In this document: positions 13,804-21,404 of the stretch, one piece after another
Layout: every line of letters begins with the position of its first letter
How positions within the stretch are numbered: the first letter of the stretch is position 1
From: Treponemataceae bacterium
GTDB taxonomy: Bacteria; Spirochaetota; Spirochaetia; Treponematales; Treponemataceae
DNA: 21,404 bases
NCBI GenBank assembly: GCA_024402455.1
Contig: JAKSTS010000028.1
Location: forward strand, 1 to 21,404
Direction: 5' to 3'
Position numbers and translations under genes: made by a program
Notes under the pieces: model-generated
What the model saw: only the letters and a program-made list of their open reading frames with translations
Database searches by the model: none
What the model was told of the DNA's origin: nothing

Positions 13804-15354
13804 ATGGACGAAACATATGCTATTGAAATGCTTGGAATTACAAAACGATTTCCGGGAATAATTGCCAACGAAAATGTTACGATTCAGCTCAAAAAAGGCG
13901 AAATACATGCGCTGCTTGGCGAAAACGGAGCTGGAAAATCTACGTTGATGAGTGTTTTGTTTGGACTTTATCAAGCTGAAGAAGGCAAAATTTTAAAAGA
14001 CGGAAAAGAAGTTCAAATAAAAGACCCAAACGATGCTAATGCCCTTGGAATTGGCATGGTGCATCAGCATTTTAAACTTGTTGAATGTTTCTCTGTTTTA
14101 GACAACATCATTCTTGGTGTTGAAGAAACAAAAGCAGGTTTTCTGCAGAAAGAAGAAGCACGAAAAAAAGTGCTGGCTCTTTCTGAAAAATATAATCTGA
14201 AAGTTGATCCTGACGCAATTATTGAAAACATTACTGTTGGAATGCAGCAGCGCACAGAAATTTTAAAAATGCTTTATCGCGACAACAGCATTTTAATTTT
14301 TGATGAACCTACGGCTGTTTTGACTCCGCAGGAAATTAATGAACTGATGGAAATTATGCGGAACCTTGCAAAAGAAGGCAAAAGCATTCTGTTTATTTCG
14401 CATAAGCTTCAGGAAATTTTAAGTGTAGCAGACAGATGTTCCGTTTTGCGCAAAGGCAAATATATTGGAACTGTAAATATAAAAGACACTTCAGCAGAAG
14501 AATTATCGAGCATGATGGTTGGCCGGCAGGTAAAATTTGAAGTCGATAAAAAGCCTTCAACGCCAGGCGAAGTTATTCTTGACATTAAAAACATGTGTGT
14601 TGCCGGCGCTCATCACAAAAATGCCGTAAACAACGTCAGCTTTAATGTTCGCCGCAACGAAATTGTTGCCATTGCCGGCATTGACGGAAACGGACAGACA
14701 GAATTTGTGCATGGACTTACGGGGTTGCAGCCTGTAAAAAGCGGTTCTGTTTTTTTGTGTGGAAAAGAAATAACTTCGCTGCCAATCCGCAAACGTCTTC
14801 TGCTCGGCATGAGCCATATTCCAGAAGACAGACACAAACACGGACTTGTCCTTGACTATTCACTTGAAGACAACATCGTGCTTGAACGTTATTTCGAAGA
14901 TGAATTTACAAACAAAGCGGGTTTTTTGAAGCGAAAAGAAATCCGTGAATATGCAGACAGACTTATTGAACAATATGACATCCGTTCCGGTCAGGGTGCC
15001 ATAACAAAAGCACGCAGCATGTCCGGCGGAAACCAGCAGAAAGCAATTATTGCCCGCGAAATTGATAAAAATCCGGAGCTTCTTATTGCCGTGCAGCCGA
15101 CGCGCGGACTTGATGTCGGTGCAATTGAATATATTCATAAACAGCTTGTTTCGCAGCGAGATGCCGGCAAAGCTGTTCTGCTTGTCAGTTTTGAATTGAG
15201 CGAAGTTATGAATGTAAGTGACCGTATTCTTGTAATGTACGAAGGTGAAATTGTTGGAGAATTTGATCCGAAATCAATTTCTCAGGAAGAACTTGGGCTT
15301 TATATGGCAGGTGCAAAACGCCAGAATTTAAAAGAGGAGACAAAACATGAATGA
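13804..15354 (+). CDS. nucleoside ABC transporter ATPase (two ABC domains)
   Basis: 516 residues with two fused ABC domains, as in the YufO/RbsA type. Domain 1 is catalytic: Walker [10 protein letters not shown] (39-47), Walker [10 protein letters not shown] with Asp167 and Glu168, switch His200; its signature is altered to TVGMQQR (144-150). Domain 2 (about 256-505) has a degenerate Walker [10 protein letters not shown] (292-300), an intact signature MSGGNQQK (406-413), and a Walker B in which the usual DE is VQ (VQPTRGLD, 430-437). That asymmetry, one competent site, is normal for this family. AGGAGG lies before the ATG. The 3' end overlaps the permease gene by eight bases. It powers uptake of the ligand bound by the PnrA-like lipoprotein. 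Confidence 0.93.
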   Translation: MDETYAIEMLGITKRFPGIIANENVTIQLKKGEIHALLGENGAGKSTLMSVLFGLYQAEEGKILKDGKEVQIKDPNDANALGIGMVHQHFKLVECFSVLDNIILGVEETKAGFLQKEEARKKVLALSEKYNLKVDPDAIIENITVGMQQRTEILKMLYRDNSILIFDEPTAVLTPQEINELMEIMRNLAKEGKSILFISHKLQEILSVADRCSVLRKGKYIGTVNIKDTSAEELSSMMVGRQVKFEVDKKPSTPGEVILDIKNMCVAGAHHKNAVNNVSFNVRRNEIVAIAGIDGNGQTEFVHGLTGLQPVKSGSVFLCGKEITSLPIRKRLLLGMSHIPEDRHKHGLVLDYSLEDNIVLERYFEDEFTNKAGFLKRKEIREYADRLIEQYDIRSGQGAITKARSMSGGNQQKAIIAREIDKNPELLIAVQPTRGLDVGAIEYIHKQLVSQRDAGKAVLLVSFELSEVMNVSDRILVMYEGEIVGEFDPKSISQEELGLYMAGAKRQNLKEETKHE

Positions 15355-16492
15355 AAAGACAAAAAAATTTTTGAATAATTCACTTGTGCAGTCTGTAATT
15401 ACGTCTTTGTTTTGTATTTTTGCAGGCCTTTTTATTGGATTTATTGTTTTGCTGATAATCAATCCGGGCGAAGCTGCAAAGGCAATAAGCGTTATTATTA
15501 AAAATTATTTCTGGTACCCGAACCCTGTGATGGCAAAGCGTGCGTTTGGTACAACACTTGTAAAAACTGCACCTCTTTTGATGTGTTCGCTTTCTGTGCT
15601 TTTTGCCTATAAAACAGGTCTTTTCAATATTGGCGCGGCAGGTCAATATGTTGCCGGGGCTGGCGTTTCAATGTTTTTTGCATTAAAAATCGGCGCGCCA
15701 TGGTATGTCTGTCTTGTGCTTGCTGTTCTTGCCGGTGCTTTTTGGGGAGCAATTTCAGGTGTTTTAAAAGCAAAATGCAATGTAAACGAAGTAATTTCAT
15801 GCATTATGCTCAACTGGATTTCTCTGTATTGCGTTAACATGCTGCTGTCTCCTGTAAAAGAACCGACAAGTCCTCATGTTGTGGCACTTTTAAACACAAA
15901 CCCCAAAGGTGCACTGCCAAGTTTAGGGCTGGGCAGTCTTTTTGGCAGAAATAAGCATGTAACAATTGCGATTTTTCTTGCTGTGATTGTGGCTGTAATC
16001 ATCTGGATTCTGCTTGATAAAACAAAATTCGGTTATGAACTTAAAGCAACAGGCTTGAACAAGTATGCTGCAAAATATTGCGGCATGAACGAAAACAGAA
16101 ACATTATCGTAACTATGGCAATATCCGGCGGGCTTGCCGGAATGGGTGCTGCTTTTTATTATTTGAGCGGCTTTGAACAGTGGTCGTGCTCTTCAACAAA
16201 CCTGCCTGCCATGGGCTTTAATGGAATTGCTGCGGCTTTTCTTGGCGGGCTTCATCCGATTGGTGCAATTTTCTCTTCATATTTTATTCAGCATATTACG
16301 GACGGCGGCACACTTATCAACAAATCTGTTTATTCTTCGCAAATTTCAGATTTGATTTCTTCTATAATAATTTATCTGTGCGGTTTTGTGCTTTTCTTAA
16401 AGACCATTTTGAATAATATTCTGGCAAAGCGCGAAAACAGACAGGCAGAAGAAGCAGAAAAAAAAGCATCTTTGCAGAATGGCGGGGTGTAA
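15347..16492 (+). CDS. nucleoside ABC transporter permease 1 (YufP-like)
   Basis: 381 residues, about nine membrane segments. It belongs to the branched-chain-amino-acid/sugar permease superfamily (BPD_transp_2). Typical blocks are FNIGAAGQYVAGAG (residues about 93-106), NEVISCIMLNWIS and GFNGIAAAFLGGLHPIGA. The longer N-terminal region than permease 2 is the usual difference between the two partners. A charged tail (ENRQAEEAEKKA) is cytoplasmic. The start overlaps the ATPase gene by eight bases and has GAGGAG upstream, so translation is probably coupled. Confidence 0.92.
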   Translation: MNEKTKKFLNNSLVQSVITSLFCIFAGLFIGFIVLLIINPGEAAKAISVIIKNYFWYPNPVMAKRAFGTTLVKTAPLLMCSLSVLFAYKTGLFNIGAAGQYVAGAGVSMFFALKIGAPWYVCLVLAVLAGAFWGAISGVLKAKCNVNEVISCIMLNWISLYCVNMLLSPVKEPTSPHVVALLNTNPKGALPSLGLGSLFGRNKHVTIAIFLAVIVAVIIWILLDKTKFGYELKATGLNKYAAKYCGMNENRNIIVTMAISGGLAGMGAAFYYLSGFEQWSCSSTNLPAMGFNGIAAAFLGGLHPIGAIFSSYFIQHITDGGTLINKSVYSSQISDLISSIIIYLCGFVLFLKTILNNILAKRENRQAEEAEKKASLQNGGV

Positions 16493-16570
16493 ACTGGTTT
16501 TGCAAATCGGTTGATTTGTTCGGAGCGTTTAATATTGATGCTCTGTGGTGGGGTTATTTATAGAAGTTTT

Positions 16571-16601
16571 ATGCAATGCTGAATTGCATTGCATATTTTT
16601 T
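16571..16601 (+). terminator. terminator-like hairpin between the two permease genes
   Basis: ATGCAATGC and GCATTGCAT pair perfectly around TGAATT and are followed by A and six T. It lies in an unusual 136-base gap inside the operon, 28 bases before the second permease start. If it acts, it would lower permease 2 relative to permease 1, though both are expected in the complex in equal numbers. Confidence 0.5.
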
Positions 16602-16628
16602 GAAATGCAAAGTTTTTGGGAGTAATAA

Positions 16629-17567
16629 ATGCTTTTAATTCAATATACTTTGATTTTTGCGGCTGTTCTTGTACTTGTTGCGTTGGGCGGCTGTTTTAGT
16701 GAACATTCTGGAATTATTAATATTGGTCTTGAAGGAATAATGGTAATTGGTGCTTTAGGCGGTGCGCTTGCAATGAATGTGCTTAGCCCGGAAACGCCAG
16801 AAGTTTTGATAATACTTGTGGTACTGCTGGTGAGCATTTTGTTCGGCATGATTTATTCGCTTATGCTTGCAGTTGCTTCAATTAATTTTAATGCAGACCA
16901 GACTCTTGTAGGAACTGCCATGAACCTTTTGGGAACAGCTGCCGCTACAGTTGTTGTGCGTGCCATAAACATGAGTCGCAACCCTGATGATGTTTCTTCA
17001 ACCGTAAAATACATTGCACAGAAAAATGCACTTGTAATTCATATTGGCGACTATGAATACAACTGGTTCATTGTTGTTTCTGTTATTGTGCTTGTAGTTG
17101 CTTATATTGCACTGTATAAGACAAAGTTTGGGCTTCGGCTTATTGCATGTGGCGAACACCCGCAGGCAGCAGATTCTGTGGGTATAAATGTTTACAAGAT
17201 GCGCTATGCCGGTGTGCTTATTTCTGGTGCACTTGGCGGGCTTGGCGGAACAGCTTATATTACGGCTGGTGTAAGTCAATGGAAATTTGAAAACGGTGTT
17301 GCAGGTTTTGGTTTTCTGGCACTTGCCGTTATGATTTTTGGTCAATGGAAACCTGCCAGAATTGCGCTTGCAGCTTTGCTTTTTGGTTTTTTTCGTGCAC
17401 TTTCGAATGTTTATACAGGATATGACGTGCTTAAAGCCTTGAATTTGCCGGGTACAGTTTATAATATGCTTCCGTATATTATTTCATTGATTGTACTTGC
17501 ATTTACGTCTAAACATTCAAAGGCACCAAAAGCCGAAGGCGTTCCATATGACAAGGGAATGAGATAA
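16629..17567 (+). CDS. nucleoside ABC transporter permease 2 (YufQ-like)
   Basis: 312 residues with eight or nine membrane segments, same superfamily as permease 1 and normal for its shorter partner. Conserved blocks include HSGIINIGLEGIMVIGALGGA (about 26-46), the coupling loop region KFGLRLIACGEHPQAADSVGIN, and SGALGGLGGTAYI. GGGAG lies about eight bases before the ATG. It completes the importer of lipoprotein, ATPase and two permeases encoded from 12451. Confidence 0.92.
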   Translation: MLLIQYTLIFAAVLVLVALGGCFSEHSGIINIGLEGIMVIGALGGALAMNVLSPETPEVLIILVVLLVSILFGMIYSLMLAVASINFNADQTLVGTAMNLLGTAAATVVVRAINMSRNPDDVSSTVKYIAQKNALVIHIGDYEYNWFIVVSVIVLVVAYIALYKTKFGLRLIACGEHPQAADSVGINVYKMRYAGVLISGALGGLGGTAYITAGVSQWKFENGVAGFGFLALAVMIFGQWKPARIALAALLFGFFRALSNVYTGYDVLKALNLPGTVYNMLPYIISLIVLAFTSKHSKAPKAEGVPYDKGMR

Positions 17568-17608
17568 AAAGAAAATTTAGAGTTTTCTATATAAGACGAG
17601 GGGAAAAA

Positions 17609-17848
17609 ATGACATTTAAAACAAGCGGAACATGTTCTGTACAGATTGATTTTGAAGTAACGGACGGACTGGTTCACAATGTCCGTTTTACTGGTGGCTG
17701 TAACGGCAATACACAGGGGGTTGCAGCTCTTGTTGAGGGCATGAAAGTCGAAGATGTCGTGCAAAAATTAAAAGGCATTAAATGCGGTTTTAGACCGACA
17801 AGCTGTCCGGATCAGCTTGCAAAAGCTCTTGAGCAGTTTGCTAAATAG
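17609..17848 (+). CDS. TSCPD domain-containing small protein (TIGR03905 type)
   Basis: 79 residues made of a single TSCPD domain, named after the motif seen here as PTSCPDQLA (63-71). Four Cys (9, 31, 59, 66) are spaced as a possible metal site. The domain is otherwise known at the C-terminus of vitamin B12-dependent ribonucleotide reductases; free-standing versions have no established function. GAGGGG precedes the ATG. The gene lies 41 bases after permease 2 and could be on the same transcript. A link to nucleotide metabolism is suggestive given the nucleoside importer upstream, but it is only inference. Confidence 0.85.
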   Translation: MTFKTSGTCSVQIDFEVTDGLVHNVRFTGGCNGNTQGVAALVEGMKVEDVVQKLKGIKCGFRPTSCPDQLAKALEQFAK

Positions 17849-17858
17849 CCGTTCTCAT

Positions 17859-17894
17859 ATTTTGGGGCAGTTCATTTGCGGGCTGCTCCAAAAA
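17859..17894 (+). terminator. probable terminator of the transporter/TSCPD transcript
   Basis: TTTTGGGGCAG and CTGCTCCAAAA pair with one G-T wobble around a 13-base loop. The arms carry their own T and A ends. The following sequence is only moderately T-rich. Confidence 0.5.
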
Positions 17895-18053
17895 TTCCTT
17901 AGGTTGAGTTTTTATTTTCCGATATTTTAAAAAGCACTTTATGCACAATTTAATTCAAAGTCTTTTAACTTATTAAAGAAGCTCTTTAAATTTCAATTTT
18001 AGAGCAGCTTTGCAAAATTAAAATTCTTGAAAGTTTTATAAAAGAGGACTTCA

Positions 18054-19334
18054 ATGTACGAGTATTTGATTGAAGGCGGTTTTCCAATTAAAGGAACGAT
18101 TAAAGCAAGCGGAAACAAGAACGCCGCATTGCCATGTATTGCAGCTGCCTTGCTTTCTGCAGAACCTGTTACACTAAAAAACATTCCAGAAATAGAAGAT
18201 GTCGGCGTAATGCTTGATATTTTTTGTGCACTTGGTGGAACAGTTGATAAAAAAGATGCAAATACTTATGTGCTTCATGCAAAAGAAATTACAGAAAGTG
18301 AAATTCCTATTGAACATTCCAAAAAAATTCGTGCTTCAATATTGTTTGCAGGTCCGCTTATTGCAAGAACAGGCAAGGCTATATTGCCACCACCGGGCGG
18401 AGATGTAATTGGCCGCCGCAGGCTTGATACACATTTTCTTGCATTGCAGGAACTTGGCGCAAGAGTTGCAGTTAACGGCCGCTTTAAATTTTCTGCAAAT
18501 AAATTAAGCGGTGCAGATATTTTCCTTGATGAAGCTTCTGTTACTGCAACCGAAAATGCTGTTATGGCGGCTGTTCTTGCAGAAGGCGAAACAATCATTA
18601 CAAATGCAGCAAGTGAACCGCATGTTCAGGATGTCTGCAAAATGCTCAACGCAATGGGCGCAAAAATTACAGGCATTGGTTCAAATATTCTTACAATTCA
18701 GGGTGTTTCATCTTTGCATGGCTGCGAATATGAAATCGGACCGGATTATATGGAAATCGGTTCTTTTATCGGGCTTGCGGCTGCTACAAAAGGTTCAATT
18801 ACAATTACAGGTGTAAATCCTAAAGACATGCGCCCAATTAAACTTGCTTTTGGCAAACTTGGAATTACGTGGTCAATCGAAGGCGATTCTTTAACAGTTC
18901 ATTCCGGACAGTCTATGCAGGTTAATACAGATCTTGGCGGAATGATTCCAAAAATTGATGATTCGCCTTGGCCAGGATTTCCGCCTGATTTGACAAGCAT
19001 TATGACTGTTGTTGCAACACAGGTTGAAGGCACAGTTTTGATTCATGAAAAAATGTTTGAATCGAGAATGTTCTTCGTCGATAAGCTTATTGGAATGGGT
19101 GCTCGCATTACGCTTTGTGACCCGCATCGTGCCGTTGTATCTGGTCCGAGCAATCTGCATGGTTCAGAGCTTGTGTCACCGGATGTTCGTGCCGGCATGG
19201 CAATGATTATTGCAGCAATGAGTGCACACGGTGAAAGCATAATCAGAAATGTTTATCAAGTTGAACGCGGTTACGAACATCTTACAGAAAGGCTGCAAAG
19301 CCTTGGTGCTCATATTGAGCGAAGAACAGTTTAA
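18054..19334 (+). CDS. murA: UDP-N-acetylglucosamine 1-carboxyvinyltransferase (fosfomycin-insensitive type)
   Basis: 426 residues. MurA transfers enolpyruvate from PEP to UDP-GlcNAc, the first committed step of peptidoglycan synthesis, in the cytoplasm. Expected residues: SGNKNAALP (Lys22), [10 protein letters not shown] (Asp312, the base), [12 protein letters not shown] at the C-terminus. The loop that normally reads GGCAIGxRP reads [11 protein letters not shown] here, so the catalytic Cys is Asp117. The same replacement occurs in Mycobacterium, Chlamydia and Borrelia; it keeps activity and gives intrinsic fosfomycin resistance. AGAGGAC lies five bases before the ATG. The gene stands alone, with its own terminator. 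Confidence 0.95.
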   Translation: MYEYLIEGGFPIKGTIKASGNKNAALPCIAAALLSAEPVTLKNIPEIEDVGVMLDIFCALGGTVDKKDANTYVLHAKEITESEIPIEHSKKIRASILFAGPLIARTGKAILPPPGGDVIGRRRLDTHFLALQELGARVAVNGRFKFSANKLSGADIFLDEASVTATENAVMAAVLAEGETIITNAASEPHVQDVCKMLNAMGAKITGIGSNILTIQGVSSLHGCEYEIGPDYMEIGSFIGLAAATKGSITITGVNPKDMRPIKLAFGKLGITWSIEGDSLTVHSGQSMQVNTDLGGMIPKIDDSPWPGFPPDLTSIMTVVATQVEGTVLIHEKMFESRMFFVDKLIGMGARITLCDPHRAVVSGPSNLHGSELVSPDVRAGMAMIIAAMSAHGESIIRNVYQVERGYEHLTERLQSLGAHIERRTV

Positions 19335-19343
19335 TTAAAATTG

Positions 19344-19378
19344 AAAGCTTCAGTCAGAAATGTCTGGAGCTTTTTTTT
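19344..19378 (+). terminator. intrinsic terminator of murA
   Basis: AAGCTTCAG and CTGGAGCTT pair with one G-T wobble around a ten-base loop and run straight into eight T. It lies ten bases after the murA stop codon. Confidence 0.85.
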
Positions 19379-19431
19379 ATGTTTAAACGGTTGCAAAATA
19401 TATTCTGCCGATTTAGGTGATTTTACGGATT

Positions 19432-19460
19432 TTGACACGAATTGTAGACTAGTATATTAG
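19432..19460 (+). promoter_or_regulatory. promoter abutting the esterase start codon
   Basis: TTGACA (19432-19437) matches the -35 consensus exactly. TATATT (15-base spacing) or TATTAG (17-base spacing, 19455-19460) could be the -10. Transcription would begin at or within a few bases of the ATG at 19465, which itself lacks a Shine-Dalgarno sequence. Confidence 0.5.
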
Positions 19461-19464
19461 TGGC

Positions 19465-21404
19465 ATGAAAAAATTAACAGTTTCTATGCTTTTTACGTCT
19501 GGCATGGTGCTTCAGCGCAATGCAAAGACAATTGTTTCTGGCAGTGCAGCTTCTGGTTCGAGTGTATGTATTAATTTCTGCGGAAAAAATTACAAAACAA
19601 ACGTTTCTGAAAACGGACACTGGCGTATTCCGGTTAAATGCGGCAAAGCAGCCGGACCTGAAAAAATGAACATAAGCTGTTCATCTGGCGAAAGCCTGCT
19701 TTTAGATGATATTTATATTGGTGAAGTCTGGCTTTGTTCAGGTCAGTCAAACATGCAGCTTACAATGGACCGTCTCCGTTATAAATTTACAGAAGACATG
19801 GCTGCACCAGACAAAAATGTGCGCATGTTCACAGTGCCGATAAAAACGCGCTATTCTTCAAACGAAACATTTTCTGACGGTGTTTTTGATGAAGGAAGAG
19901 AAACTGATTCAAGCGAAGAAAAACCTGTCTGGCAGGCTGCATCAAGTGAAACAATTGCCGGTTTTTCTGGCAGTGCATATTTCTTTGCAAAAAATCTTGC
20001 AGAAAAACTAAATGTGCCGATCGGAATTATTCTTGCTGCTCAAGGCGGTTCGCCGATTACTTCATGGCTTGGCGAAAAAAGTCTCGAAGCTTTTCCAGAT
20101 TATGCAAAACGCCGCCGTGAATGTTTAAGTGAAGCATTCCGGAATGACCTGCAGGATAAAATTACTGCTGGTCTTGACCGCTGGAACGAGCTTTATAACT
20201 CAAGCGATGAAGGAATTTCCAAAAGTTATCATGCAAATCAATTTGAAAATGAAAAAACTTTGAACCTGCCTGGCGAACTTGCAGACAAAGATTTTGCCGG
20301 CGTAATCTGGCTTCAAAAAGAAATTACGCTTACAGCTGAACAGCTTGAAGTTTTTAAAAAACATGGTGCGTGGCTTTGGCTTGGAACAATCGTTGACCTG
20401 GATTTTGTCTGGATTAACGGCACACAGGTTGGTGTAACATGGTATCTTTATCCGCCGCGCCGCTATAAATTTGATGCTTCTCTTCTGCATGTAGGAAAAA
20501 ACCGCATTGCTGTACGGGTTGTTTCATCTGGAAGAAGCGGTGGTGCAAAGTTCATTCAAAAAAGGCCTTATGCGCTGTTTTCGGGCGACATTATTGAAAA
20601 CACTGACTGGCAGAAAATTTTTGACACTGGTGCAGTTACAAAAGTTTATGAACCGAAGCTTCTTGAAGAGAAAATAAATGCCGGTGGCGTTTATATAAGT
20701 CTTGAAGGTGAATGGCAAAGCCGTATCGGCTGTTCGGTTGAGCCGCGTAGTGACGAGCATTTCTTTGAGTGGGAACCTTCCGCATTGTACTACGGAATGC
20801 TCGAGCAATGTTTCGATTATGCCGTAAAAGGCGCGGTCTGGTATCAGGGCGAATCAAACGCCGAAAAATACGCCGAATATGCAGATTTGCTTTGTGCAAT
20901 GATAAAAGACTGGCGCAAACATTTTGTGCAGAGTCCAAAAAAAGAAATACCGTTTATCATTGCGGAACTTCCATGTTTTAATGACATGAACCTTTTGACA
21001 GAAAACTGCGACTGGGCATATTTGCGCGAAAAGCAGGAAGAAGCAGCCAATAAACTAAAAAATGTGGCTGTGGCTTCGCTTATAGACTGCGGCGAATGGA
21101 ACGAACTTCATCCCGAAGACAAAGCAACAGTTGGTCGCCGCTGTGCAGAACAGGCTTTGCGCATTGCTTACAAAGACAAAGAAGCACCGCTTATTCCAAA
21201 ACTGAAAAAAGCAGCATGGGCTTCAAAAAAACACGATTCTGTTTTGCTTAAGATAAACAATGGAAAAGACATATTAAATGCAAAAACAAAAGAAATTTCT
21301 GGTTTTACTGTTCTTGCAAAACAAAATGAAAAGAATGTTGTTCTGCCTGTAAAGGCGGTTTTATCAGGCGAAAATGAAATTACGGTAGATTTGTCATCTG
21401 ACAA
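19465..21404 (+). CDS. sialate O-acetylesterase-like carbohydrate esterase (partial)
   Basis: At least 646 residues, running off the right edge. An SGNH-type esterase of the SASA/DUF303 family: catalytic Ser95 in WLCSGQSNMQ, the second block WYQGESNAE (about 459-467), and the His of ELHPED (about 547-552). As in family members, a jelly-roll domain like those of beta-galactosidases is inserted between the first and second blocks (about 265-360: DLDFVWINGTQVG, LHVGKNRIAVRV). No signal peptide is seen (MKKLTVSMLFTSGMVLQRN is the start of the first beta domain), so the enzyme is probably cytoplasmic. It would remove acetyl groups from sialic acids or from plant-polysaccharide sugars; the window does not say which. 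Confidence 0.88.
   Translation, partial: MKKLTVSMLFTSGMVLQRNAKTIVSGSAASGSSVCINFCGKNYKTNVSENGHWRIPVKCGKAAGPEKMNISCSSGESLLLDDIYIGEVWLCSGQSNMQLTMDRLRYKFTEDMAAPDKNVRMFTVPIKTRYSSNETFSDGVFDEGRETDSSEEKPVWQAASSETIAGFSGSAYFFAKNLAEKLNVPIGIILAAQGGSPITSWLGEKSLEAFPDYAKRRRECLSEAFRNDLQDKITAGLDRWNELYNSSDEGISKSYHANQFENEKTLNLPGELADKDFAGVIWLQKEITLTAEQLEVFKKHGAWLWLGTIVDLDFVWINGTQVGVTWYLYPPRRYKFDASLLHVGKNRIAVRVVSSGRSGGAKFIQKRPYALFSGDIIENTDWQKIFDTGAVTKVYEPKLLEEKINAGGVYISLEGEWQSRIGCSVEPRSDEHFFEWEPSALYYGMLEQCFDYAVKGAVWYQGESNAEKYAEYADLLCAMIKDWRKHFVQSPKKEIPFIIAELPCFNDMNLLTENCDWAYLREKQEEAANKLKNVAVASLIDCGEWNELHPEDKATVGRRCAEQALRIAYKDKEAPLIPKLKKAAWASKKHDSVLLKINNGKDILNAKTKEISGFTVLAKQNEKNVVLPVKAVLSGENEITVDLSSD

Noticed and set aside
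14557..14841. 94-codon minus-strand frame in the ATPase gene
   Set aside because: Antisense to the clearly coding ABC ATPase; no supporting signals.
13804..15354. Second ABC domain as a decayed, non-functional half
   Set aside because: Degenerate Walker A and B in the second domain with an intact signature are normal for this transporter family.

Overview
The window looks like an AT-rich chromosomal segment of a spirochaete, most probably a host-associated Treponema. The grounds are loose lipoboxes (FFSC, FISC), a PnrA/BMP-type nucleoside ABC transporter with its own lipoprotein, a MurA with Asp in place of the catalytic Cys, a TSCPD protein, and a tandem RDD gene inside an integron cassette (Treponema denticola is known to carry a chromosomal integron). 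The genus is inferred from protein style; no rRNA or tRNA gene was recognised.

Layout. 1-942 (minus strand) is the end of an integron cassette array: one complete 860-bp cassette holding an RDD-family membrane protein and a second small membrane protein, a 63-bp attC site, and the start of the next cassette running off the left edge. The gene's stop codon lies inside the attC, and the two cassette boundaries match as recombination theory predicts. No integrase gene flanks it; 943-1342 holds promoter-like sequence and palindromic repeats. Next on the minus strand come a YgiQ-type radical SAM protein (1343-3202) and a membrane-anchored SpoIIE/RsbU-type phosphatase with a 7TMR-like sensor (3452-5614). 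5615-6400 is non-coding and contains a 55-bp imperfect direct repeat.

6401-10239 is a housekeeping/accessory stretch: class I SAM methyltransferase (+), amidohydrolase (-), rhomboid-like membrane protein (+) and peptidase T (+).

10240-12450 is an AT-rich island. It carries two headless C-terminal domains that look like polymorphic-toxin tips, each followed at once by a small gene in the position of an immunity gene. Both tips begin with the same junction motif, TPDQ(N/S)A(V/L)xxLAKEA. No full-length toxin is present. The flanks are rich in perfect inverted repeats.

12401-17567 is a transporter operon: promoter, PnrA-like lipoprotein, double-ABC ATPase and two permeases, with terminator-like hairpins after the lipoprotein gene and between the permeases that could set subunit ratios. 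It is followed by a TSCPD protein (17609), murA (18054) with an intrinsic terminator, and a sialate O-acetylesterase-like enzyme (19465) that runs off the right edge.

The most interesting structures are the integrase-less cassette array and the orphan toxin-tip/immunity modules: two different systems of modular gene acquisition in one window.
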